A stretch of DNA of 59,137 bases from SAR202 cluster bacterium Io17-Chloro-G4. Lineage in GTDB: Bacteria > Chloroflexota > Dehalococcoidia > Lucifugimonadales > UBA3495. The stretch lies in contig MUCR01000034.1 in NCBI GenBank assembly GCA_002816455.1, positions 1 through 59,137 on the forward strand, read 5' to 3'. Made by a program: the position numbers and the translations under genes. Positions 19,873-28,656 of this stretch are shown here, one piece after another (the first letter of the stretch is position 1; each line of letters opens with the position of its first letter). Below the pieces are notes generated by a model that did not search any database, was not told the origin of the DNA, and worked only from the letters and a program-made list of their open reading frames with translations.

Positions 19873-20397
19873 CTACCCTTCGCCGACCATCTCGATTAGC
19901 TTATCGACCACCTCTCGTGCCGATTCAGGGCCCTCCACTTCGTGTTCCTCGCCCTTGGGTTGGGGAAAGACAATGAGGCGGAGGTCCGGCATTCCTAGGG
20001 CCTTGGATTGCGCTTTGGCGGCGTTTTCGAAAACATCGTGGGTGATGACGACAGCGGGCACGCCCGCTAGTTCCAACTTAATACCGTCTCTCACGGAGCC
20101 GGAAGTGCAAGACCCTCAAGCGCACACGCCCACTAAAGCGAGATCGGCGTTAGATAGCTCTTGGATATTGTCGTCCGATGCGGGAGCGAACGTATTGGGC
20201 TTGACGACCGTGGTGGTGGACTCGGGCTCGCAGCGCAGCTTCAGTTCTTCTTCCAAATGCCGCCAGAAGGGCACCACGGAAACGTGCCCGTTGAACAAGA
20301 AGGCCACCTTGTTCCCTCTTGGGTCGGCCAAGGGAACTAAGCTGTTGGTGGTGGAAGGTTCCGCTCCCACTGGGCTGCGCAAAATAATTTTGGGCAC
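19873..20397 (-). CDS. UGSC-motif selenoprotein
   Basis: Read through a TGA at 20116-20118, the frame gives 174 residues with selenocysteine 94 in VCA-U-GSC-TSGSVRDG, the exact UGSC motif that names this family. The N-terminal half has FLFNGHVSVVPFWRHLEEEL; the C-terminal half has GVPAVVITHDVFENAAKAQ. The GTG start has AAGGAGGAATC upstream. A hairpin CCGT-GAGAG-ACGG on the mRNA lies 23-35 bases from the UGA (20084-20096). It is probably a thiol/selenol redox protein, but its reaction is not known. It follows a 395-residue gene by 43 bases, so the two look like an operon. Confidence 0.85.
20084..20096 (-). promoter_or_regulatory. Candidate bacterial SECIS hairpin (UGSC gene)
   Basis: A four-base-pair stem CCGT/ACGG with loop GAGAG, located 27-31 bases from the U of UGA at its loop, first loop base G. 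Outer pairing of TTCC with GGAA further out may extend it. It is short, so confidence is moderate; found by eye. Confidence 0.4.
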
Positions 20398-20440
20398 GAT
20401 TCCTCCTTACTGGCGCCGAGTGAAAAATTGACGCCTTGCC

Positions 20441-21628
20441 TCACTTTGGGAATAAGATTTCTTGGGTTTGGGCCATGCCTCCGGCTTGCATCCAACCGTG
20501 GCAAATTGCGTTAAAGCCGGAACCGGACCCCCATCCGCCGGCAACCATCAGCAATAGGTCTTCCGGGTGCCGGATGGCGGGAACCATAATGTTATCGTCG
20601 TTGGCGTCGATAGTATGGGCCCAATGGAAAGGGTGGCCCGGATTTAGAAATTTATTCGCTTTCATCAGCCCCACGGGTTTTTGGGCCAATTCTTGCAACT
20701 CCTCCCTGATTGTATTGCGGTCGTAGCCGTCACCGGCCAGTTTTCGGGCGGTCATTGGCCCTATGACCAGCAAGACCTGCCCGCCACCGTTCATTGTGGC
20801 GCTGCCGGCCGTGGCAATGGTGTCGGCCACCACGCTCAAGACCTCCCGGCTTGTGAGTACGTAACCTGAGCCGGTGGCCACGTGGTGGGGCGCCTCACAG
20901 GCAAAGACTGTAACGCAAGAAGAATCCGGGGCGAATCCGGATTCTTGGTGGATGAGGTCCCAAGGACTATTTTGCCGGTCCTCGGCAATACAGAAGGTGT
21001 ACTTTCCAGGGTGACCCATCGTGGCGCGGTCAATCTCACCAGCGTAACCGCCGCCGAGGTTCCAAAGGATGAGGCGGATGGCCCTTCCAACTGTGGCGTT
21101 TGCCCTGGACCCGCCGCCGAATACGTTGTCACCGGAGTTGAAACCCAGACGCTCGACCACAGGCCCGCTGACTATCGCCAGCGGCGTGACGCAGTTGGTG
21201 GTCGCTTGCACTCCATTGAGGTTGAAGTCGTCACGCAGCATCGCCTCCAGAGCGGCAATGACCACCGGGGCGTACTCGGGCAAGCAACCGGCCATGACGC
21301 AGTTGACCGCAATCTTTTCAACCGTGGCTATCCGGTTCTTGGGAGGAACTGGTCCGATTACTTCCTTCGGGTCCCTGCCCAGATAGTTTAGAAACGCTTC
21401 CACCAACGGCGTTGTAGGTGGGACTACCGGCAACCCGTCAGTCCAGCCGAGGCGAAACATTTCCTCATGGGCTTCTTCCAGGCTGGCTACCTCGATGTCT
21501 TGAGTAGGGTCCACGATTTTCTCCCAGGGCGGAGTCTTAGTCAGTGCGCCAGCGTGCCGCCTGTGATTAACGAGAGAGAGCCAGTCGATGCGGTTCTCGT
21601 TCGGGAGCGGGAGAATTATTAGTCCCAC
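20441..21628 (-). CDS. Conserved protein paired with UGSC gene
   Basis: I cannot assign a function. The 395-residue protein has an N-terminal motif LGWTDGLPVVPPT, then a region with conserved cysteines (VNCVMAGCLPEYAPV, TNCVTPLAIVSGPV) and glycine-rich segments FGGGSRANATVG and GGWGSGSGFNAICHGW near the end. It looks soluble. It is directly upstream of the UGSC selenoprotein gene, on the same strand, so a joint complex or pathway is likely. The start is unsure: GTG at 21628 gives the full length, while an internal start near VDPTQDIEV (about residue 39) would give a more compact protein. Confidence 0.7.
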   Translation of the reverse strand: MGLIILPLPNENRIDWLSLVNHRRHAGALTKTPPWEKIVDPTQDIEVASLEEAHEEMFRLGWTDGLPVVPPTTPLVEAFLNYLGRDPKEVIGPVPPKNRIATVEKIAVNCVMAGCLPEYAPVVIAALEAMLRDDFNLNGVQATTNCVTPLAIVSGPVVERLGFNSGDNVFGGGSRANATVGRAIRLILWNLGGGYAGEIDRATMGHPGKYTFCIAEDRQNSPWDLIHQESGFAPDSSCVTVFACEAPHHVATGSGYVLTSREVLSVVADTIATAGSATMNGGGQVLLVIGPMTARKLAGDGYDRNTIREELQELAQKPVGLMKANKFLNPGHPFHWAHTIDANDDNIMVPAIRHPEDLLLMVAGGWGSGSGFNAICHGWMQAGGMAQTQEILFPK

Positions 21629-21675
21629 TGAGTCTTGAGAGCCTTCCCGGTGACGACAAGGAGGATGGTCTGGGT

Positions 21676-22938
21676 TTACGCTTGCAAGAGCTTGTGGAAC
21701 AGCTTATCGCTGCGGTGGGGACCGACGACGGCAAGACGGAGATTTTCTTGGCAAAAGAGGTTTTGAGCTACTTTGGCCACGTCGGAAGTTGTAACCGCAT
21801 CAATACGCTCGACGGCTTGTTCGGGGGTCGCTACCTGGCCTTGAAGCAGTTCTTGGGTCGCCAGCCAAATTGCCACCGCCCGGCTGTCCTCCAGCCTTAG
21901 GAGCAGCCTACCTTTTGTGTACTCCTTGGCTTTGTGAAGCTCCTCTTCCGGGGCCTCCACGTGCATTCCATGGAGCTCTTCAACAACTGCTTTAATCGCC
22001 GGGCGAGTTTTCTTGGGTTCAACGCCGCAGTAGATTATCACTGAGCCGCAGTCCCGGAAGTGGTTAGTCGAGCTGCTGACGTCGTAAGTGAGACTTTGGC
22101 GCTCCCTCAAGTTTTGGAATAGACGGGAACTCATGCCGTCGCCCAACATCACGTTTAGCAAGGCAAGGTTGAACCGGTCCGGATCGTCCAATGCAACGCC
22201 GGGGAGGGCTAGGCAAAGGTGGGTTTGGTCGGTGCGGCGTTGGTCCATCAGGACCGTGGGACCTTGGTTAGCGTAGTTGACCGGTTCCCATTCCAATGAG
22301 TCCACTGGTTGCCACTTGGCTGTGGCCTCTTCCAGCAACCCCACGACTTCGTCGTGCGTAATGTTCCCAGCCACCGCCACCACCGTGTTAGCCGGGTTGT
22401 ACTGGCGGCGCATGTACTCTTGTATTTCCTCTTTGGTGATAGCCTCCACCGATTCGGCGGTGCCTCCGACGTCGCGCCCCATGGCCTGGCTGGGCCAGAG
22501 CGCTTCATCAATCAGCAAGTCCACTTTATAAGTGGGGTGGTCGTTGGTCATTCGGAGTTCTTCCTGGATGACCTCCCGCTCTTTCTCCAGTTCTTCCGGG
22601 TCCAAAAGCGGATTGATGAGCATGTCGAGCAGAACCGAAAAGGCGGTTTTGAAGTGAGGCTGGGCAACTTTGCACCAAAAGGCGGTCATTTCCCGGTCGG
22701 TGCTGGCATTCATTACGCCGCCCACGCCCTCTATGGCTTCGCTGACGGCTTGGGCCGTGGGCCAACCCTTGGTTCCTTTGAAGGGCAGGTGCTCTAGGAA
22801 GTGGGACAGGCCAGCTTTGTCCGCGGGTTCATAGCGGGACCCGGCGCCCACGCAAATCACGATGGAAACGGACCGGGTATGGGGCATGGTCGAGGTTAGA
22901 ACCCGCAGTTGGTTGTCAAGAACCGACCGTTGGAACAT
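21676..22938 (-). CDS. M16 family zinc metallopeptidase
   Basis: A 420-residue insulinase-type peptidase. The inverted zinc motif HFLEH is in GLSHFLEHLPFKGT (about 46-50), with the downstream glutamate in the region after NDHPTYKVDLLIDEALW. The second half is the non-catalytic M16C-like domain (LALPGVALDDPDRFNLALLNVMLGDGMSSRLFQNLRE). It resembles bacterial processing-peptidase-like proteins such as PqqF/YmxG. The ATG start at 22938 is at the N-terminal conserved region. It precedes the MBL-fold gene on the other side; no clear operon. Confidence 0.93.
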   Translation of the reverse strand: MFQRSVLDNQLRVLTSTMPHTRSVSIVICVGAGSRYEPADKAGLSHFLEHLPFKGTKGWPTAQAVSEAIEGVGGVMNASTDREMTAFWCKVAQPHFKTAFSVLLDMLINPLLDPEELEKEREVIQEELRMTNDHPTYKVDLLIDEALWPSQAMGRDVGGTAESVEAITKEEIQEYMRRQYNPANTVVAVAGNITHDEVVGLLEEATAKWQPVDSLEWEPVNYANQGPTVLMDQRRTDQTHLCLALPGVALDDPDRFNLALLNVMLGDGMSSRLFQNLRERQSLTYDVSSSTNHFRDCGSVIIYCGVEPKKTRPAIKAVVEELHGMHVEAPEEELHKAKEYTKGRLLLRLEDSRAVAIWLATQELLQGQVATPEQAVERIDAVTTSDVAKVAQNLFCQENLRLAVVGPHRSDKLFHKLLQA

Positions 22939-23047
22939 TTTTAACTCACGTGCGATTTTCTAATTCCACCGAGCAAACAGGTTCCTTGCAAGTACCTTTG
23001 CTCAGTGTTCTGACTGCGATCTAGGTTTTCGTAGGATAGAGTTTGGC

Positions 23048-23683
23048 CTAGCTACTCCACGTTACGTCGCCGGAAAGGTCGGACGGATGAGAGCGGGCGG
23101 CAAATGCTTGGTATTCTTGGCGGGCATCGACAATGGAAGTGTCCAGGCCGTGGCCGGGGTAGACAGCGGTGTCGTCGGAAAGCGTCAACAGTTTGCTGGT
23201 GATGCTGCCGAGGATTTGCTGCAGGGCTTCCGGGCTCCGAGTTTTTCCCGGACCCCCGGGAAACAGAGTGTCTCCGGAGAACAGGTGCTTGCCCACCAGC
23301 AGGCAGACTGCGCCGTCGGTGTGACCCGGCGTGGCCAATACTTGCATCTCCCGGTTGCCGAACTTGATGACGTCTCCGTCCTTGAGGTCCACCTGAGGGG
23401 GTCTGGGAAGGGCCGAGGCGTCGTTGGTCCCGATACCCACGGGAGCGCCCACGCCGCCGGTGATTTCATCAAAACCCAATAGGTGATCTTGGTGGTTGTG
23501 GGTTATCAGGATATGGCCGATTTTTACATCGCCAATTTCGTTCAGGAGCTTTTCCGGCTCGGCAGGGGTGTCGATGATGATTCCCTCGTTGGTTTCGGGA
23601 CAGACCACGATGTAGCCGTTGTTATCGTAGGGGCCCATGTTGATTTTGTTGATGCGGACTTCGCCTTCGAAGTGGACTGGCAT
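23048..23683 (-). CDS. MBL-fold metallo-hydrolase (glyoxalase II-like)
   Basis: A 211-residue metallo-beta-lactamase fold protein. The HxHxDH motif is THNHQDHLLG (about 80-87). Later ligands are His in ATPGHTDGA, Asp in FSGDTLFPGG and His in VYPGHG. The layout matches GloB/persulfide dioxygenase-like hydrolases of about this length; the thioester or persulfide substrate is not decided by sequence. It is on the same strand as the M16 gene downstream, 109 bases apart. Confidence 0.9.
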   Translation of the reverse strand: MPVHFEGEVRINKINMGPYDNNGYIVVCPETNEGIIIDTPAEPEKLLNEIGDVKIGHILITHNHQDHLLGFDEITGGVGAPVGIGTNDASALPRPPQVDLKDGDVIKFGNREMQVLATPGHTDGAVCLLVGKHLFSGDTLFPGGPGKTRSPEALQQILGSITSKLLTLSDDTAVYPGHGLDTSIVDARQEYQAFAARSHPSDLSGDVTWSS

Positions 23684-23801
23684 AGTTTCCCTCTCGAGTG
23701 TTTATTGATTGGCACTGCTATTCTAGCAAAGGGGAAGGCCTATGACAAAACGGGTAGTGTTGGCGATGTTTGGCATGGGTCACAGGCGAGCCTAATATAT
23801 T

Positions 23802-24257
23802 TCATTTATCTGAAGATGTTCCCAAGTTATCTAACACTATCAATTGCACTTCTGGGACATTAGGCAAGGTGGAATCGTTAGTTAAAAAGTGCGCGGCACT
23901 ATGAATATAAGCAGTGGCCAAATGGATCGCATCTGGAGTCCGTAGATTGTGCTCTGAGCGTAACTGCGCAGCCTTCTCGGCCACCTCAGCGGACAGCGGA
24001 ACACAGAAAATGCCAGGCGAGTTCAATAAGATTTCCCTGTACTGTCTCGCAAGCTCAGCATCTCGTTGCCGCAATGGATGAATGAGTACTTCAGTCAACG
24101 TGATAGTGGACGTTACAACTCGGAACTCGTTATTTTCGATAGCTTGGAAGAATGGACGGACCGTTGCCAAATATCTGGGGTGTTCTTCAACAAAATAAAT
24201 CAACGGTGCCGTATCGAGACCTATTAGTTGGCCACTAAGAGATTCTATCCATTCCAC
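23802..24257 (-). CDS. PIN-domain toxin (VapC-like RNase)
   Basis: A 151-residue PIN-domain protein. The acidic active site is visible as LIGLDTAPLIYF (Asp15), Glu in TLTEVL, Asp in LRTPDAIHLATA and ND near FLTNDSTL. PIN toxins cleave RNA (often tRNA or rRNA). The gene overlaps the upstream 157-residue gene by 13 bases, the usual toxin-antitoxin layout. Confidence 0.88.
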   Translation of the reverse strand: MEWIESLSGQLIGLDTAPLIYFVEEHPRYLATVRPFFQAIENNEFRVVTSTITLTEVLIHPLRQRDAELARQYREILLNSPGIFCVPLSAEVAEKAAQLRSEHNLRTPDAIHLATAYIHSAAHFLTNDSTLPNVPEVQLIVLDNLGTSSDK

Positions 24258-24718
24258 GAACGGCGCTCTCTATCGACATACTCCTGGGCATCGATGCCTT
24301 CCCAAATATGTTTACCTAACCCTTGCATCTCCATTATTGAGCGTTTGCCTTTGAAAGCATGTGGTGAGATAAGCTGACGCATAGCATCGAAGTACTCGAG
24401 CCGTATCCGGTATGTCCTAGACCCTTCCTCTTTTTCAACAACATCCGCCCCATCAGAAAGCCACGGCCACAATCCGGCTGATGGTCCACCGAGGCCTTCA
24501 CCTGCATGGGCTTTGATCTCCTTTTCCGAGATGAATTCACCAGTTGCCCTCTCGAGGCTCAGTTCGATGAATGCTTTTGTGCCCTTCCACACCCAGTTTT
24601 CGCCAGCCTGTCTGCGTGTAGCCTCGCTGAGGATGCACTGAACATGCTGAATCCTTAGCTGTAAAAGGGCAGCCTGATAGGATTCGTTGCATTTATCGAC
24701 ATAATCTCGGCGTGCCAT
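24245..24718 (-). CDS. Probable antitoxin of PIN pair (157 aa)
   Basis: A 157-residue protein upstream of, and overlapping by 13 bases, the PIN toxin gene. The C-terminal segment GIDAQEYVDRERRSW resembles the toxin-binding tail of PIN antitoxins, which is the main reason for the call. The rest (residues 1-130) has no DNA-binding motif I can recognise and is about twice the usual antitoxin length; it contains a central acidic part around GEFISEKEIKAHAGEG. It may therefore be a fused or atypical antitoxin. Confidence 0.6.
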   Translation of the reverse strand: MARRDYVDKCNESYQAALLQLRIQHVQCILSEATRRQAGENWVWKGTKAFIELSLERATGEFISEKEIKAHAGEGLGGPSAGLWPWLSDGADVVEKEEGSRTYRIRLEYFDAMRQLISPHAFKGKRSIMEMQGLGKHIWEGIDAQEYVDRERRSWNG

Positions 24719-24741
24719 TTTTAATCAACCCCCCTCTTTAA

Positions 24742-27663
24742 TCAGTCACCCACGGGCACCGGCTCCAATTCCGCTTCCGATTCCTTGGGCTGGGACTTTT
24801 TCAGGGATAATTTTAAGTAGCGCCCGGTGTGGGATTTGGTGTTCTTGGCTAATTCTTCCGGCGTGCCGACGGCTATTATTTTGCCCCCCTTGTTCCCGGC
24901 GCCCGGGCCCAAGTCTATGATCCAGTCGGCGTTCTTGATGATGTCCAGGTTGTGCTCGATGAGCAGAACGGTGTTGCCGCTGTCGACCAAGCGGTGCAGC
25001 ACGCGAAGAAGGGCGGCGCAGTCTTCAAAAGACAGCCCGGTGGTGGGCTCGTCCAGCAGGTAGATAGTTTTGCCGGTGGCCCGCTTGGAGAGTTCAGTGG
25101 AAAGTTTCACCCGCTGAGCCTCGCCGCCGGACAAGGTAGTCGCCGGCTGGCCCAAGCGAATGTAGCCCAGACCCACGTCCCGAAGGGTTTCCAGCTTGGG
25201 CTTGATGCGGGGGAAGTTCTCGAAGAACGCGAAGGCTTGGTCTACCGTCATGTCTAGCACATCGGCGATGCTCTGGCCCCGCAGCAGCACCTCCAATGCT
25301 TCCCGGTTGTAGCGGCGGCCATGGCAAATTTCGCAAGGCACCGTAACGTCGGGCAAGAACTGCATTTCAATCTGGTTGTAACCTTCGCCCTGGCAGGCCT
25401 CGCAACGACCGCCTTTTACGTTGAAAGAAAACCGGCCTGCCGCATAGCCTCTGACTCGCGCCTCCGGCAGGCTGGCGAACAATTCTCGGATGGGAGTGAA
25501 GGCCCCGGTGTAAGTCGCCGGGTTGCTGCGGGGCGTGCGGCCAATGGGCGACTGGTCAATGTTGACCACTTTGTCCACGTTTTCCACACCCTGCAAGTCG
25601 TCGTGGTCTCCTGGCAGTTCTCGGCCATGGTAGATAATTTGGGCCAGCTTTTTGAAGAGAATCTCATAGGTGAGACTGCTTTTCCCCGACCCCGATACGC
25701 CGGTGACACAAATAAGCTCACCCAGAGGAATTTCCACGTCGATGTTCTTTAAGTTGTTCTCCCTAGCCCCGATGATTTTCAGGAATTGCCCGTTACCCGG
25801 TCGCCGTGACGCTCGCATGGGCACGATTTTCCGGCCACTGAGGTATTGGCCGGTCAATGAGCCGGGAGAATCCATAATGTCTTCGATGGTCCCCGAGGCG
25901 ACGACTTCCCCGCCGTGCTCACCGGCCCCTGGCCCCATGTCCGTTATGAAGTCGGCCGCCCGCATCATGGCCTCGTCGTGCTCAACCACCACCACGGTGT
26001 TACCCATCTCCCGCAGGCGCATCAAGGTATTGATCAACCGGGAGTCGTCGTGAGGGTGGAGGCCCACGGTGGGCTCGTCGCAAACGTAGAGCACGCCGGT
26101 CAAGCCCGAGCCGATTTGGGTGGCCAACCGGACCCTCTGAGCCTCTCCTCCGGAGAGAGTACGCGCGGTACGGTCCATGGTCACGTAGTCCAAGCCGATG
26201 CCGTCTAGGAACCGCAGCCGGCCATCAATCTCTTTGAGGATCTGATTCCCAATGGTCTTGGCCCGTGGGGAGAGAGTTTCTCCGGGATGCTCACCGGGCG
26301 CGTCGGCGTCTATCTGGCGCACCCACTCCAGAGCTTCGCCGATGTTCTTGCTGGTGACCTCCATAATGCCCAGGCCGCAGACGGTGACCGCCAACGCTTC
26401 CGGCCGCAACCGCTTCCCACCGCAATTCTTGCAAGCGCGGGCGGCCATGTAACGCTCGATTTCCTGTCGGGTATGATCGGACTCGGTTTCCCGGTAACGC
26501 CGCTGCAAGTTGGGAATAACTCCCTCGAATGTGGTGTCCCAGCTATATTCGCGGCCATGGTGGGTCTTGTGGCGAATTGTGACCTTCTTGGACTTGTTTC
26601 CGTAAAGGACTATGTCCAGGTGTTCTTCGCTAAGCTCGCTGACCGGCATTTTGGCTGAGAATCCATGGCTGCGGGCCACCGCTTCCAACAGGCTCACGTA
26701 CCAACTGCTGGAGGTGCCGCCTCTAGTCCAGGGGGTTATGGCTCCCTCGGACAGGGATAATTTCTTGTTAAATACCACCAGATTTGGGTCGACCTCCAGC
26801 TTGTAACCCAGACCGGTGCACTCGGTGCAGGCGCCGTGGGGGCTGTTGAAGCTGAAGGTGCGGGGCTCGATTTCGGGTAGGCTGGTGCCGCACTTGGAGC
26901 AAGAGAACTGCTCGGAGAAAATCAGCTCATCTTCTCCTTCCCGGTCAACTTGCAGGACGCCTTCGCCCTCCCTAAGGGCCCCTTCCACGGACTCTGCTAC
27001 CCGGTTCATTTCGGTGTCTTCCCGGATAATCAACCGGTCAACCACTATCTCGATGTAATGCCATTTCTTCTTGTCTAAATTTAGATTGTCCAGTTCGTCC
27101 AACATGTGGACTTCGCCGTTCACGCGAACCCGGACGAAGCCGGACTTCCGGGCCGCCTCGAATACGTCTTTGTGCTCACCCTTCTTGCGGCGGATTTTGG
27201 GCGCAAGCAGCATGATGCGGCTTGCGATTGGAAGTGACATTACTGAATCAACTATTTGCTGGACAGTCTGTCTTTCCACGGGGCGGCCGCACTTGGGGCA
27301 ATGAGGCAGACCCACGCGGGCGAACAGCAGCCGAAGATAGTCGTAAATCTCGGTAACGGTCCCCACCGTGGAACGAGGGTTGTGGGAAACACCTTTCTGG
27401 TCGATTGAGATGGCCGGGGACAGGCCCTCGATGTAGTCCACATCGGGCTTGTCCATGCGGCCCAAAAACTGGCGCGCGTAGGCGGACAGAGACTCAACAT
27501 AACGGCGTTGCCCTTCTGCGTAGATCGTGTCGAAAGCCAGCGAGCTTTTGCCCGAGCCGGAAACGCCGGTTATGACCACCAGTTTGTCTCGGGGGATAGT
27601 TACGTCAACGTTCTTGAGGTTATGCTCTCGAGCGCCCTTTACGAAAATAAAATCCTGGGGCAT
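24742..27663 (-). CDS. uvrA: Excinuclease ABC subunit A
   Basis: A 973-residue DNA damage-recognition ATPase of nucleotide excision repair. Two Walker A motifs [10 protein letters not shown] (near residues 31-40 and 645-655), two ABC signatures LSGGEAQRV, and zinc modules [16 protein letters not shown] and CEACQGEGY...CEICHGRRY are all present. The length is normal. A GTG immediately precedes the ATG at 27663; I use the ATG. The C-terminal tail ([19 protein letters not shown]) is short and acidic. It is divergent from the HTH/MazF pair. Confidence 0.98.
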   Translation of the reverse strand: MPQDFIFVKGAREHNLKNVDVTIPRDKLVVITGVSGSGKSSLAFDTIYAEGQRRYVESLSAYARQFLGRMDKPDVDYIEGLSPAISIDQKGVSHNPRSTVGTVTEIYDYLRLLFARVGLPHCPKCGRPVERQTVQQIVDSVMSLPIASRIMLLAPKIRRKKGEHKDVFEAARKSGFVRVRVNGEVHMLDELDNLNLDKKKWHYIEIVVDRLIIREDTEMNRVAESVEGALREGEGVLQVDREGEDELIFSEQFSCSKCGTSLPEIEPRTFSFNSPHGACTECTGLGYKLEVDPNLVVFNKKLSLSEGAITPWTRGGTSSSWYVSLLEAVARSHGFSAKMPVSELSEEHLDIVLYGNKSKKVTIRHKTHHGREYSWDTTFEGVIPNLQRRYRETESDHTRQEIERYMAARACKNCGGKRLRPEALAVTVCGLGIMEVTSKNIGEALEWVRQIDADAPGEHPGETLSPRAKTIGNQILKEIDGRLRFLDGIGLDYVTMDRTARTLSGGEAQRVRLATQIGSGLTGVLYVCDEPTVGLHPHDDSRLINTLMRLREMGNTVVVVEHDEAMMRAADFITDMGPGAGEHGGEVVASGTIEDIMDSPGSLTGQYLSGRKIVPMRASRRPGNGQFLKIIGARENNLKNIDVEIPLGELICVTGVSGSGKSSLTYEILFKKLAQIIYHGRELPGDHDDLQGVENVDKVVNIDQSPIGRTPRSNPATYTGAFTPIRELFASLPEARVRGYAAGRFSFNVKGGRCEACQGEGYNQIEMQFLPDVTVPCEICHGRRYNREALEVLLRGQSIADVLDMTVDQAFAFFENFPRIKPKLETLRDVGLGYIRLGQPATTLSGGEAQRVKLSTELSKRATGKTIYLLDEPTTGLSFEDCAALLRVLHRLVDSGNTVLLIEHNLDIIKNADWIIDLGPGAGNKGGKIIAVGTPEELAKNTKSHTGRYLKLSLKKSQPKESEAELEPVPVGD

Positions 27664-27762
27664 CACTTCCCATCCACTTTTGTATATTCGACCTTCATTT
27701 TAGCACCGCCGAGGGCCCAATGGGGGGCTTTGATGTATATTTTTGGTTTTCAGGCTAATCAT

Positions 27763-27802
27763 TATAATGCCGTGCAGAAATGTGCTATAATGTGCAGTAA
27801 TG
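27763..27802 (+). promoter_or_regulatory. Promoter and direct-repeat operator of HTH/MazF pair
   Basis: TATAAT hexamers occur at 27763-27768 and 27786-27791. Two direct repeats, GTGCAGAAATG (27772-27782) and GTGCAGTAATG (27792-27802), are spaced 20 bases apart, about two helical turns. They overlap the second -10 box and lie just upstream of the HTH gene. This is the pattern expected for an autoregulated antitoxin operator; binding is inferred. Confidence 0.5.
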
Positions 27803-27829
27803 AATTAATAGCATTGCGTGAGGCCCCTT

Positions 27830-28321
27830 ATGGCGAGGAATAACAGGAAATCTGGGCGGGAGAATTTCGGTGCAGAACTCGAGAGGGTGTTGAAATCCGT
27901 CGGCGATTCAGGGTCGGTTGGCTACCAGGAGATTCAACGGAATACGGGTCTCGACGGCGCAGTATTAAACGAGGCCCTAGATAGACTCGAGCACATGGGA
28001 CTGATAATGTCCCGGAACGTTCGAGGTCTCGTTCACTACTGGAAATCAAGGCAAACTACATCACAAATATGGTATACGGTGGATGAGGCCGCCCAATATT
28101 TGAGAGTCTCAAGGCGGACTATATATAAATTGGTCAAAGAGATGCAACTAGCGCCTTACAAAGTGGGCCCGGCGGGTCATCGCAGGTTCAAACAAAAAGA
28201 CGTTGACGCCGTCATGCGAAAGGAGCAGGTCGCCCCTGATTCGGCGTTAATGGCGTCAGATGATCCCGTTCTGGCCGAGTTGTGGAATAACGATAATGAC
28301 GCTGAATACGACCGGTTATAG
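27830..28321 (+). CDS. HTH (excisionase/MerR-type) antitoxin-like protein
   Basis: A 163-residue DNA-binding protein. The N-terminal half (about 12-70) looks like a winged-helix (GYQEIQRNTGLDGAVLNEALDRLEHMGLI). The second half has an excisionase-type helix-turn-helix (YTVDEAAQYLRVSRRTIYKLVKEM...YKVGPAGHRRFKQKDVDAVM, about 85-130). The last 25 residues overlap the start of the MazF-like gene by 26 bases. The two-domain layout and coupling to a MazF-type gene suggest an antitoxin/repressor. The start at 27830 removes four residues relative to an upstream alternative. Confidence 0.75.
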   Translation: MARNNRKSGRENFGAELERVLKSVGDSGSVGYQEIQRNTGLDGAVLNEALDRLEHMGLIMSRNVRGLVHYWKSRQTTSQIWYTVDEAAQYLRVSRRTIYKLVKEMQLAPYKVGPAGHRRFKQKDVDAVMRKEQVAPDSALMASDDPVLAELWNNDNDAEYDRL

Positions 28322-28652
28322 TCGGGGCGACGTGGTATTGGTAAATTTCCTTTTCTCAGACGAAACCGGCTCCAAACGGCGTCCGGTGTTGTTGCTGAGC
28401 ACCGAGGCTTATCACACGGGAAGACAAGAAGCGATAGTCGGGGCAATTACCAGTAACACTCATAGAATCTTGACCGGGGATACCATGGTGGACCAGTGGG
28501 AAGCGGCAGGCTTGCAATATCCGTCTGTTGTTACGGGTATCCTGCGGACCATCAAACAGGAAATGCTGGCAAGCAAACTTAGGCGCCTCGCTCCCGGCGA
28601 CTTAGATGTGGTGGAAGCCGAAGTAGGCAACATTCTAGGATTGGTGAGCTGA
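28296..28652 (+). CDS. MazF/PemK-type toxin (endoribonuclease)
   Basis: A 118-residue protein with PemK/MazF features: YSRGDVVLVNFLFSDETGSKRRPVLLLS at the start (the GDVVLVNF...K.RPV core) and VGAITSN, VVTGILRTIKQEMLASKLRRL in the middle. The family cleaves mRNA at short sequences. The ATG at 28296 lies inside the end of the HTH gene, so translation is coupled. The fold and gene order support a toxin-antitoxin module of an unusual two-domain antitoxin type. Confidence 0.82.
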   Translation: MTLNTTGYSRGDVVLVNFLFSDETGSKRRPVLLLSTEAYHTGRQEAIVGAITSNTHRILTGDTMVDQWEAAGLQYPSVVTGILRTIKQEMLASKLRRLAPGDLDVVEAEVGNILGLVS

Positions 28653-28656
28653 CCGC

